Virus record (IMG/VR): IMGVR_UViG_3300030382_004256
Span: 1 to 33,501 of that record
Source: a virus
DNA length: 33,501 bases
Reading direction: 5' to 3' (one strand)
A model generated the notes under the pieces. That model was not told the DNA's origin, made no database searches, and worked only from the letters and a program-made list of their open reading frames with translations. Numbering within the stretch: the stretch's first letter is position 1; the number at the start of each line of letters is the position of its first letter. Both the position numbers and the translations under genes were made by a program. Of the stretch, positions 17,757 through 23,247 are shown piece by piece.

Positions 17757-19163
17757 TCAGTGGTAAATCGGGTTGTAATCCATACCCGTATCAGTAGGCA
17801 TTATTCTTTTCATACTCGTAGAAGCAAATCTTCTCATCATCCAGGCGTATCGAGTGGATGATATAACATCATCGTACAATTTTACAATCTTACCTGCTTT
17901 TCTGTGATATTGACCTATTTCATCAAACAAAGGTTTTGCTGTAGAGAATACTTTAAATTTCCCAGTAAGCATTGCCTCAAGCATTTCTTGAATAGGTGCT
18001 TCTATACCAAATCCGCCACCTATATTTGTTGCGTGATCAGGAAGCATCTTTAAGCCATGCTGTCTATACAACAAAGAAAGCTGATCCCCTGAAGACTGAT
18101 CATGCTTATAGCCATCGTGAGGCCATGCTACCGGATAATTCCCCCACGCCTTGATAGCCGCTGCGTGTATTGCGATAACTTCTCTGCGCTGCTTGTAAGT
18201 GGCAATAACATAAAAACAATCATCATCCCTATCCCAAGCGCAAAGAGAAGCAGCAGTAGGATGATCCCATCCAAAATCCACTCCAATAATTCGAGCCCAA
18301 TGGTCAGGCACTTCAAACGGATTGACAATGATTTCTGACTCAGGGATGGTGAAAACCAGTCCTTCCCCAAGCATAGGCTTGCCTTGAGTTCTTGCTTCAA
18401 CTTCATGAGCTGGAGTTTTAGCAATAATTTCCTCAATTTGCTTAGGAGTAAAATGGCCCGCATCATAAATAGTCATCGTGACGAGGCCTTTAGCCTCGTC
18501 CACGACTTCAGGATAAAAGAGACGAACGACGTGAGTCATTCCCATTAGAGGCGTAGCCGTGATGTAGGTGATTCCCTGGGTCGCATTAGTACGGGTCACA
18601 CCCTCTGAATACACGTCCATAGGCGGCTCCTCATCGAACCACACAACGTGAATAGGAACACCCTGCCACTTCTCGCGACCTTGATCGTATGTCTTGAATT
18701 TGAGGGTAGAAACGCCTCCGCTGGAGTGTCGGATGGTAATAATATCCGCTGCGTCACTCACCCCTTTAGCTCGCTTTACTTCGAGGATTGAGGAGGCTGG
18801 GAGGGAACCAGTTCCCCATTGCTCCGGCGAATCACCGAGCAGCACCCTTTGGGGATTGTCGCGTGTGGTCTCGGAGGAGTTACCTGAGGCCCAAGCTCGA
18901 ATTGGATGAGTGAATTTGTGGCCCTGCCACCATTCGGGGTAATTACCCGTCAGGTGCATTGCCATCTCCATGCCACCGCTTAGAGTCTTACCTAGCTGGT
19001 TTCCAGCCATGAAGCACCGTTCTCGTTTAATGCTTCCTTTCTGATGGAATTCCATTTGCTTCAGATAAGGCTTGTAGTTCTCCAGTTTCCGGCGTGATAT
19101 CTCTCGCAGAATCTGAGCCTTGCGTTGGAGATTCTTGTATTCCCCCTGCTGATCCAAATTCAT
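17757..19163 (-). CDS. terL: Terminase large subunit, ATPase and nuclease (468 aa)
   Basis: DNA-packaging motor and headful or terminus nuclease. Walker A is at residues 53-60 (AGNQLGKT), Walker B at 174-179 (VWFDEE) with catalytic Glu, and the coupling motif ITATP at 201-205. The C-terminal RNase H-fold nuclease shows its first Asp in VDFGWDHPTA (296), a second in PHDG (350) and the late DDVISSTRYA (431-440). The N-terminal KPYLKQMEFHQKG before the Walker A is typical. The start needs care: GGAGG abuts the ATG at 19163, while an in-frame TTG at 19157 has ideal spacing. Either way the gene begins inside the small-subunit gene, an unusually long overlap of about 130-137 bases. Confidence 0.96.
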   Translation of the reverse strand: MNLDQQGEYKNLQRKAQILREISRRKLENYKPYLKQMEFHQKGSIKRERCFMAGNQLGKTLSGGMEMAMHLTGNYPEWWQGHKFTHPIRAWASGNSSETTRDNPQRVLLGDSPEQWGTGSLPASSILEVKRAKGVSDAADIITIRHSSGGVSTLKFKTYDQGREKWQGVPIHVVWFDEEPPMDVYSEGVTRTNATQGITYITATPLMGMTHVVRLFYPEVVDEAKGLVTMTIYDAGHFTPKQIEEIIAKTPAHEVEARTQGKPMLGEGLVFTIPESEIIVNPFEVPDHWARIIGVDFGWDHPTAASLCAWDRDDDCFYVIATYKQRREVIAIHAAAIKAWGNYPVAWPHDGYKHDQSSGDQLSLLYRQHGLKMLPDHATNIGGGFGIEAPIQEMLEAMLTGKFKVFSTAKPLFDEIGQYHRKAGKIVKLYDDVISSTRYAWMMRRFASTSMKRIMPTDTGMDYNPIYH

Positions 19164-19626
19164 CCTCCAACATCTTTACTTCTAAACGAAGTTCCTCGAT
19201 GGATCTGTTCGCCATCTCGTTTTTAGTATCGGATTCTGAAAATAGACCAAAAATCCTAGCAAGGCTATCAAGGTATCCTTTGTGATCCTTGTATCGGTTC
19301 ATTTCCCTAGCGTTGCGGACTCCCCATGCGTATTCATCGAGAATGTTTTTCTCGGTCAGCAGGGAACGGTTGATTACCATCTCGGCCCGCTGTACGGCAA
19401 TGTGTCCTATGCGAACGCGAACGTCCTGACGCTTTGCTAACGCCGAAGGTCGTCCCCCTACCTGTCCCCCCTCGGGTATTCCAAATGCGGTACGGTAAGA
19501 ATCTTGAAGGCTTCGTCCAGTTGCTACATGAACGGAAAAGATCTCATGCCGCATGTTGTCCAGCGGATTCCCGAGCTTCTCTTGATCCGTGAGGTTTTCA
19601 TACTCTTCAAGAATCTCATCAATCAT
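19027..19626 (-). CDS. terS: Terminase small subunit (199 aa)
   Basis: It precedes and overlaps the large subunit. The region from about residue 25 (MRHEIFSVHVATGRSLQDSYRTAFGIPEGG) followed by GRPSALAKRQDVRVRIGHI looks like the DNA-binding helical domain of small terminases, which resembles 'A-Y-x-A-G' helix-turn-helix terminases. Then follow a long helical oligomerisation region (EEYAW... type: ILDEYAWGVRNAREMNRYKDH) and an acidic tail. It recognises the packaging site. It starts at ATG (19626), sharing ATGA with the upstream small gene. The last 45 or so codons are read in another frame as the TerL N-terminus. Confidence 0.85.
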   Translation of the reverse strand: MIDEILEEYENLTDQEKLGNPLDNMRHEIFSVHVATGRSLQDSYRTAFGIPEGGQVGGRPSALAKRQDVRVRIGHIAVQRAEMVINRSLLTEKNILDEYAWGVRNAREMNRYKDHKGYLDSLARIFGLFSESDTKNEMANRSIEELRLEVKMLEDEFGSAGGIQESPTQGSDSARDITPETGELQALSEANGIPSERKH

Positions 19627-19862
19627 TTATATCCTAGCTTTTCAAGCAGAGCCCGTTCTTTAAGTGTTAGATTCTTACCAGTCCTCGCTTTAGCTAAAAC
19701 TCTTCTTTCGGCAGCAGTTGGTGCCCCTGGACGATTGGGATTACTGGGCCTTTCAGGTTTACTGCTTTTCCAACCACTAGCGGTTGGCGTGAGAGCGGTC
19801 CTTGGCCTGTACTCCCTGTTGTTTCTAGACCCAGGAGCGAGGGTGTTATATCTGTCGGGCAT
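19623..19862 (-). CDS. First gene of the virion operon, small basic protein (79 aa)
   Basis: A short basic protein (MPDRYNTLAPGSRNNREYRPRTALT ... TAAERRVLAKARTGKNLTLKERALLEKLGYK) whose C-terminal helical part is conserved-looking. I do not recognise it. A longer reading up to 20045 is possible but would begin inside the promoter and cross a leader hairpin. The ATG at 19862 has GGGAGAGGAG just upstream, so I use it. It ends in ATGA with the small terminase gene, so it is the promoter-proximal member of the packaging operon. Confidence 0.65.
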   Translation of the reverse strand: MPDRYNTLAPGSRNNREYRPRTALTPTASGWKSSKPERPSNPNRPGAPTAAERRVLAKARTGKNLTLKERALLEKLGYK

Positions 19863-19929
19863 ACTCCTCTCCCGTAGTTGCCATAAGAGCGCAGTTGTAC
19901 TTAAGTGTTCTGAGAGAACCCAACCATTG

Positions 19930-19964
19930 ACTGCCATCGACCCGCCTAAGCGGGACGAGGCAGT
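19930..19964 (-). promoter_or_regulatory. Two-tier hairpin in the leader of the virion operon
   Basis: Outer stem 19930-19935 with 19959-19964 (6 bp), an internal loop (5 and 4 bases), inner stem 19941-19945 with 19950-19954 (5 GC pairs) and a four-base loop. It sits about 30-65 bases downstream of the predicted start site of the leftward promoter and before the first ribosome site. A role as attenuator, protein-binding leader or transcript stabiliser is possible. No U-run follows. Confidence 0.5.
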
Positions 19965-20000
19965 ACGATCTCTTTTATACTTATCGTTTCGTCCCTCCTC

Positions 20001-20030
20001 AATATAAGAGCCTTTGTATAGGCTTGTCAA
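20001..20030 (-). promoter_or_regulatory. Near-consensus sigma70-type promoter for the leftward operon
   Basis: Minus strand: -35 TTGACA (20030-20025), 18-base spacer, -10 TATATT (20006-20001). The -35 is a perfect match and the -10 matches five of six. The predicted start of transcription is near 19994. It faces the whole packaging and virion operon, so host RNA polymerase can probably transcribe it. The spacer itself contains a small inverted repeat (AGCC ... GGCT) that might bind a regulator. Confidence 0.75.
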
Positions 20031-20103
20031 GGGAAATATCTTCATTATATGGTTCTATTATAAGAGGCGAACATGCTCCCAGACTGAGGATTCGATATTT
20101 ACT

Positions 20104-20198
20104 TGTATCTCGAAAGCGAAAAGTGGGGGTGACCCTCCCCCGAAGGTTTGAGCTGACAAGTAACGTTGGGCGATCGACGCATGACATGGACGCCCTGC
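20104..20198 (-). repeat. Left copy of outward-facing inverted element
   Basis: Read on the minus strand this element has a 31-base block (20198-20168) and a 26-base block (20129-20104) separated by 38 bases that can form a G5/C5 hairpin. The same two blocks, in the same order, occur on the plus strand at 23910-23998: 25 of 31 bases match in the first block and all 26 in the second. The pair brackets the G+C-rich island, and each copy faces an outward operon. It could be the end of a mobile segment, a promoter or operator recognised by a phage factor, or a replication element. Confidence 0.8.
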
Positions 20199-20300
20199 CT
20201 ACGCCTCAACGCTATACCCCATAGATCTATTTTGCTGAAGTCGAACACGGACGATTAGAGTTGTAAGACTTTCATTTCAACCCCAAGAGTCACAGTAATT

Positions 20301-20609
20301 ATGTCACACATACGAGCGACACCTCATGACCTAGTGCAATTCAGGAAGAAACATGCTCTTTCCCAAGCACAGTTAGCCAGCGACCTCGGGGTAACGCGCC
20401 AATCCGTATCACGATGGGAGAACGGACACGTGAGGATACCGTCCATCATGCCAGTAACGCTGCGTGGCCTAGCCCACATCTACCAATCAAGACGCACCTC
20501 CAAGCGGGCACACGAACGCAAGCGCCTCGTCCGACAACAGAACCTTGAAAGGCAGCGAGCCACCGCACTAGACCACATGCCTGACCACATCAGACGACTC
20601 TTCGAGTAG
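20301..20609 (+). CDS. XRE-family helix-turn-helix regulator (102 aa)
   Basis: Residues about 8-62 form a classic Cro/CI-type HTH: LVQFRKKHALSQAQLASDLGVTRQSVSRWENGHVRIP, with the recognition helix around TRQSVSRWE. The C-terminal third is very basic (RRTSKRAHERKRLVRQQNLERQ) and may add DNA or RNA contact. It is the first plus-strand gene after the divergent region, so a role in switching the divergent promoters is likely. No convincing Shine-Dalgarno precedes the ATG, so it may be weakly translated or leaderless. Upstream, 20199-20300 holds no other gene that I can see. Confidence 0.85.
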   Translation: MSHIRATPHDLVQFRKKHALSQAQLASDLGVTRQSVSRWENGHVRIPSIMPVTLRGLAHIYQSRRTSKRAHERKRLVRQQNLERQRATALDHMPDHIRRLFE

Positions 20610-20662
20610 CTCAATGGCTTGCCCACCCCTCGGGTAGCGCGGGGTGTTCTCGCCCACTCGAA
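20601..20662 (+). other. Hairpin spanning the stop codon of the XRE gene
   Basis: TTCGAGT at 20601-20607 pairs with ACTCGAA at 20656-20662. Inside, CACCCC (20624-20629) pairs with GGGGTG (20641-20646). There is no following T-run, so this is not a standard terminator. It leads directly into the structured non-coding region and may be its first helix or a separator between the mRNA and that region. Confidence 0.5.
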
Positions 20663-20869
20663 GTAGTAAGTGTGAAAGAGGCGTCCTCCGAAGACTACGG
20701 AGCGCGTGCGGGCGTTAACAAAGTAACGCCGTACCAAAGCATATGGCTTAAACAGCGAACCTCGTTATCTGCAAAAAGATTTGCTTTACGTAAAACACGC
20801 CCTGTAGTGACGTAAAACAGAAAGACCGCGTAACGCCGCGGACGCACTTTTGCGAGCAAGCTCGCCTGC

Positions 20870-21047
20870 ATTGGTTACGGGCGACAGGCCATGGCTGCCA
20901 GGGGTGCGGGAATCCTTTTGTCCATGAAGACATGGATGATTCCCTGATGGAAAATGCTCCTGCTTCGCGAACTTGGTTCCGCCGTAACCAATACAGGTGG
21001 ACTCCTTGGACCCCATCGAGGGGTCCGTTCGTCCAATTAAGTTCGCG
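20870..21047 (+). other. Long-range pseudoknot in the candidate RNA
   Basis: ATTGGTTACGG (20870-20880) is perfectly complementary to CCGTAACCAAT (20982-20992), 11 bp. CGCGAACTT (20966-20974) is perfectly complementary to AAGTTCGCG (21039-21047), 9 bp. The four strands alternate, so both helices together make a pseudoknot; otherwise they are exclusive neighbours in alternative folds. The region between the last two strands holds a separate 7-bp GC hairpin (21008-21014 with 21020-21026) extended by GGAC/GTCC (20999-21002, 21031-21034). Confidence 0.6.
20908..20944 (+). repeat. Bulged hairpin motif, copy 1
   Basis: Basal stem GGGAATC/GATTCCC (20908-20914, 20938-20944), U-rich 5' bulge CTTTTG, apical stem TCCATG/CATGGA with loop AAGA. 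The pair next to the bulge is G20920-T20937, a wobble only if the plus strand is RNA; copies 2 and 3 have A-T there. It lies inside the 11-bp helix of the pseudoknot domain. Confidence 0.75.
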
Positions 21048-21110
21048 TTTTGCCAACAATTGGATGCAGGATAGCATCCAATCACGGCACGGCTCCTTGA
21101 CAATCACCAC

Positions 21111-21152
21111 GACGCTCTCTCTTTTATCCATGAAGACATGGATGAGAGCGTC
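21111..21152 (+). repeat. Bulged hairpin motif, copy 2
   Basis: Basal stem GACGCTCTC/GAGAGCGTC (21111-21119, 21144-21152), 5' bulge TCTTTT, apical stem ATCCATG/CATGGAT with loop AAGA. The apical part and bulge match copies 1 and 3, but the basal stem is entirely different in sequence and still fully paired, which is compensatory change. Confidence 0.75.
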
Positions 21153-21157
21153 TAAAT

Positions 21158-21195
21158 CCGCGCTGTTTTCATCCTTGCGGACAAGGATGGCGCGG
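21158..21195 (+). repeat. Bulged hairpin motif, divergent copy
   Basis: Basal stem CCGCGC/GCGCGG (21158-21163, 21190-21195), 5' bulge TGTTTT, apical stem CATCCTTG/CAAGGATG with loop CGGA. It has the same architecture as copies 1-3 but different sequence apart from the U-rich bulge, so it is a structural rather than sequence repeat. Confidence 0.65.
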
Positions 21196-21276
21196 AATGG
21201 CGATTGTCGTTCGCCTAAAACGCGATAGTACCCCACCACACACAACAGATTACTTACAGGGTATCACAGAGTGATC

Positions 21277-21313
21277 GGGAATCACTTTATCCATGAAGAC
21301 ATGGATGATTCCC
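21277..21313 (+). repeat. Bulged hairpin motif, copy 3
   Basis: Basal stem GGGAATC/GATTCCC (21277-21283, 21307-21313), 5' bulge ending CTTT, apical stem ATCCATG/CATGGAT with loop AAGA. It is nearly identical to copy 1, about 370 bases away, indicating duplication. It is preceded by a small ATCAC/GTGAT hairpin and followed by the CAGAGCC/GGCTCTG helix. Confidence 0.75.
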
Positions 21314-21432
21314 TGTCAGAGCCTTGGAGAAGGCTACTAATCATTCGAGACTCTTTCCCGACGGCTCTGGATCATGTTTTTCGCCACTAATCGGTCCCAA
21401 CGATGTTTTAACTAAGTTGAGGACAACTTACT

Positions 21433-21462
21433 CGCCCTCTTTTTCCACTTCGTGGAAGGGCG
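21433..21462 (+). repeat. Bulged hairpin motif, short variant
   Basis: Basal stem CGCCCT/AGGGCG (21433-21438, 21457-21462), U-rich 5' bulge CTTTT, apical stem TCCAC/GTGGA with a UUC loop. It repeats the design of the other copies: U-rich bulge on the 5' side, apical stem opening with TCCA. It is immediately preceded by a separate 7-bp hairpin with AGGA loop (21413-21430). Confidence 0.6.
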
Positions 21463-21508
21463 ACCCTAAAGGGTTAAAAATCTTATGGCCCCTCAATTGT
21501 CGAAAACC

Positions 21509-21579
21509 GGCCAAGCAAGCCACTGCCAGAAAGAATCCTCTCCCTACAGTGGGAGAGGCTGGCACAAGCTTGCAGGGCC
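21509..21579 (+). other. Long interrupted helix in the candidate RNA
   Basis: Four stacked helices: GGCC (21509-21512/21576-21579), GCAAGC/GCTTGC (21515-21520/21568-21573), TGCCAG/CTGGCA (21524-21529/21559-21564) and CCTCTCCC/GGGAGAGG (21537-21544/21551-21558). They are separated by internal loops of 2x2 and 3x3 bases and a seven-base 5' bulge, and capped by TACAGT. Twenty-four pairs in 71 bases with regular interruptions is typical of functional RNA. Confidence 0.65.
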
Positions 21580-21686
21580 TACACGCGAAAGGATATTCGC
21601 GCTCTGAGCTATCCGTGTAAGTTATCTGTTGCGTGCGATGCGGGCATGGTGCCTAAGGCGAGTATGCGACTCAGAGGAGAACGAGC

Positions 21687-21902
21687 ATGACCGAGATTTT
21701 CGCGCAAATATGGTTTCGGGAGGCACGACGCCTTGACCGAGAGTTGGACCGACCCGAAGGCAATGCCGAGACCACCTTCCAGCTTCTCATGGCTGCCCGA
21801 AATCATGCGTGGCGCATGAAGTGGGCGTATAACGATTACGGGCAGGATCATTACGTCCGACCCTGCTGCTCATGCTTACAGTGCTTGTCGCAGGGCTTTT
21901 AG
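21687..21902 (+). CDS. Small helical protein, paralog 1 (71 aa)
   Basis: The N-terminus (MTEIFAQIWFREARRLDRELDR) shares the pattern I-x-Q-x-W-x-x-E-L with the next two genes, but the C-terminal half is different and contains a cysteine cluster (CCSCLQC, residues about 60-66) that could bind metal. The ribosome site AGGAGAACGAGC before the ATG is repeated word for word before the next two genes. No known function. It directly follows the structured non-coding region, so its expression may depend on that RNA. Confidence 0.65.
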   Translation: MTEIFAQIWFREARRLDRELDRPEGNAETTFQLLMAARNHAWRMKWAYNDYGQDHYVRPCCSCLQCLSQGF

Positions 21903-21972
21903 AACGCCTTGATCGCATCGGGGTATTGTGCCCCGGTGCGGTCGAAGACGACCGCATTTAAGGAGAACGAGC

Positions 21973-22182
21973 ATGATCGACGGATTGATTCAAATTTGGG
22001 AGCGCGAGCTTGATCAGGCGAATGCCGAGGTTGAGCGGTATTCCGACCAGTATTACGAAGGTGGTACCTACCTCGAAGGAGACTGCGACCGCTACTGGGA
22101 GCTTCCAGAGGTCGAAGAGGCAGACGGACGCCTTGCCATCGCAGAAGAAACGCTTGAGCAATTGACGAAATTCACCTCATAA
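21973..22182 (+). CDS. Small helical protein, paralog 2 (69 aa)
   Basis: MIDGLIQIWERELDQANAEVERY at the start and RLAIAEETLEQLTKFTS at the end match paralog 3 closely. The middle is acidic and aromatic (YYEGGTYLEGDCDRYWELPEVEEAD). The true start is the ATG at 21973, which has AGGAGAACGAGC upstream; an in-frame ATG at 21928 has no such site. It is probably two helices forming a hairpin or oligomer. Family and function unknown. Confidence 0.75.
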   Translation: MIDGLIQIWERELDQANAEVERYSDQYYEGGTYLEGDCDRYWELPEVEEADGRLAIAEETLEQLTKFTS

Positions 22183-22194
22183 AGGAGAACGAGC

Positions 22195-22410
22195 ATGTAC
22201 GATATCAACGGATTTATTCAAACTTGGGAGCTTGAGCTAAAAAGGGCTCAGTTGGCATTGGGTACGAGCTACTGCCAGTGGATAGTCGATTGCGGAACAG
22301 ACGCGACGAATAAGGGGTGGGACCGCATGTTGGCGAAAGACGCACGACTGGCCGAAATGTACCTTCGCGTTGTTATCGCAGAAGAGACGTTGACGAAGTT
22401 CACCTCATAG
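22195..22410 (+). CDS. Small helical protein, paralog 3 (71 aa)
   Basis: The ends match paralog 2 (FIQTWELELKRAQLAL at the start, VVIAEETLTKFTS at the end) while the centre differs (SYCQWIVDCGTDATNKGWDRML). The gene begins 12 bases after paralog 2 and has the same ribosome site, so it arose by tandem duplication including the leader. Conserved ends with variable centre could mean a shared oligomerisation frame with changing specificity. The function is unknown. Confidence 0.75.
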   Translation: MYDINGFIQTWELELKRAQLALGTSYCQWIVDCGTDATNKGWDRMLAKDARLAEMYLRVVIAEETLTKFTS

Positions 22411-22422
22411 AAGGAGATGGAA

Positions 22423-23145
22423 ATGCAAGATCGTTACTATGCACGACTCGAAGCCATCAAGGATGCCATGCTTGCATCACTGGGGGCACAGTACAAACGG
22501 GATCGCGGCGCAGATAACCGCTGGTTCAGCGACCTCGCAGGACGCACGTTATGGGTTTCAGACATCCCTACTAACCCGGACGCAGAGCAGGAACGCTCTG
22601 ACCGCTACGCCGTAGCATGGACACGCAAGTTCGCAGATGTCAGCGACCACCTTTCAGACCTCATGAGAGAGGCCGACGCCTGGAACAGAGAGCCTGACGA
22701 GCAGCAATCGCTACTCCGAGCCATCTCTCGATCGCTCCAAGATGCTTGGCTACGGGAGCAGGAGGCTCGATGTTGTCAGGCCTGTAAGACGCACCTCTTC
22801 GACAGATCCAGAGTCCTTTGCCACGACTGCGGCCAAGCGTTTAACGAGCGAGCGTTCGAGTTTGAATCCGAAGGCTTTGACTCACCCAATCAGCTTTACG
22901 CTGAGTCCGACGGCTTTGCTTGGGACTACCGCTTCAGTAAAACCGACGAGGATGGAGCGACCCTCATCGACGAATTCGGAAAGCCCGAAGTCATAGACGA
23001 AGGGAGCTACATCGAAAGGCTTCGCCAGATCGAGGAGCTGAAAGAACGACTCGCCTTGCTCGAAAAGAAGTATCTGATCGGAGAAATAAGCTTCGACGTT
23101 TATGAACTTGAGCAGAACGAACTCCTAGCTGAATTTCGAGATTAA
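22423..23145 (+). CDS. Zinc-ribbon and coiled-coil protein (240 aa)
   Basis: It carries two CxxC pairs, C118-C121 and C133-C136 (CQACKTHLFDRSRVLCHDCG), a treble-clef or rubredoxin-type zinc ribbon. The N-terminal half is helical and charged. The C-terminal part (about 195-240) is a coiled coil ending in KKYLIGEISFDVYELEQNELLAEF, which resembles the 'short C-terminal' SHOCT-like helix found at the ends of many bacterial proteins. I prefer ATG 22423 because AGGAG lies six bases before it and only abuts the ATG at 22417. It is the last of the paralog operon. Nucleic-acid or protein binding is a guess. Confidence 0.75.
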   Translation: MQDRYYARLEAIKDAMLASLGAQYKRDRGADNRWFSDLAGRTLWVSDIPTNPDAEQERSDRYAVAWTRKFADVSDHLSDLMREADAWNREPDEQQSLLRAISRSLQDAWLREQEARCCQACKTHLFDRSRVLCHDCGQAFNERAFEFESEGFDSPNQLYAESDGFAWDYRFSKTDEDGATLIDEFGKPEVIDEGSYIERLRQIEELKERLALLEKKYLIGEISFDVYELEQNELLAEFRD

Positions 23146-23155
23146 GATGCACAAC

Positions 23156-23193
23156 GGGCCGTTCTCCCCCGCCGGGGCGAGGGGGGGCGGCCC
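23156..23193 (+). terminator. GC-rich hairpin, possible terminator
   Basis: GGGCCG (23156-23161) pairs with CGGCCC (23188-23193), and CCCCC (23166-23170) pairs with GGGGG (23181-23185). It lies 11 bases after the stop of the zinc-ribbon gene. The tail is CTACTTAAATTTT rather than a pure T-run, so termination is probably partial. Confidence 0.55.
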
Positions 23194-23212
23194 CTACTTA
23201 AATTTTAAAATC

Positions 23213-23227
23213 GGACCACCGTGGTCC
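23213..23227. promoter_or_regulatory. Perfect 15-base palindrome, operator-like
   Basis: GGACCAC and GTGGTCC flank a central C. It lies 20 bases upstream of the next start codon and just after an AT-rich tract (TTAAATTTTAAAAT) that could supply a -10 box. The XRE protein of the island is the obvious candidate ligand. In RNA it would be a 5-6 bp hairpin near the ribosome site. Confidence 0.45.
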
Positions 23228-23247
23228 CTGAAAATGGAGAACATAAC

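Larger units (their letters stand above)
21099..21208 (+). other. Three-way junction domain in the candidate RNA
   Basis: GACAATC (21099-21105) pairs with GATTGTC (21202-21208) and encloses two complete bulged hairpins (21111-21152 and 21158-21195) separated by five bases. This is a compact three-way junction with two similar arms, an arrangement hard to obtain by chance in 110 bases. Confidence 0.6.
20681..21676 (+). ncRNA. Candidate large structured non-coding RNA (about 1 kb)
   Basis: About 1,080 bases between the XRE gene and the first paralog gene have no credible coding frame but are packed with perfect or near-perfect helices. Apart from the subfeatures listed separately, I see: 20686-20690/20698-20702; 20711-20717/20724-20730; 20785-20791/20810-20816; 20826-20830/20837-20841; 20852-20856/20861-20865; 21059-21067/21074-21082 (9 bp, loop AGGATA); 21317-21323/21363-21369; 21413-21419/21424-21430 (loop AGGA); 21584-21589/21596-21601 (6 bp, loop AGGATA); 21602-21608/21670-21676. 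G-U pairs occur where the plus strand is the RNA, which favours that strand. The last helix ends at the ribosome site of the next gene, so the region could be a free RNA or a giant leader. I found no clear promoter or internal terminator. Alternatives are a replication origin or packaging site with DNA hairpins. Confidence 0.6.

Noticed and set aside
19999-20187. Minus-strand ORF and the 23921 extension sharing 'DRP' and 'TFRFRDT' residues, as a small protein family
   Set aside because: The shared residues come from the inverted DNA element. Base differences in its first block fall at codon positions that change amino acids, and neither has a ribosome site.
20601-20662. Intrinsic terminator for the XRE gene
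   Set aside because: A hairpin is present but there is no T-run, and one arm lies over the stop codon.
20944-20960. Hammerhead ribozyme core from 'CCTGATGGAAAATG'
   Set aside because: The required CTGANGA and GAAA elements with three stems around them are not present in the right order.
20748-21245. 165-codon minus-strand open frame, and others of about 100 codons, in the structured region
   Set aside because: They run through many perfect inverted repeats, have no ribosome sites and odd composition. The frames are a by-product of G+C content. Structure explains the conservation better than coding.
20908-21313. CRISPR array from the repeated TCCATGAAGACATGGA words
   Set aside because: Only three copies at uneven spacing of about 160-205 bases, each inside its own different stem, and no cas genes.
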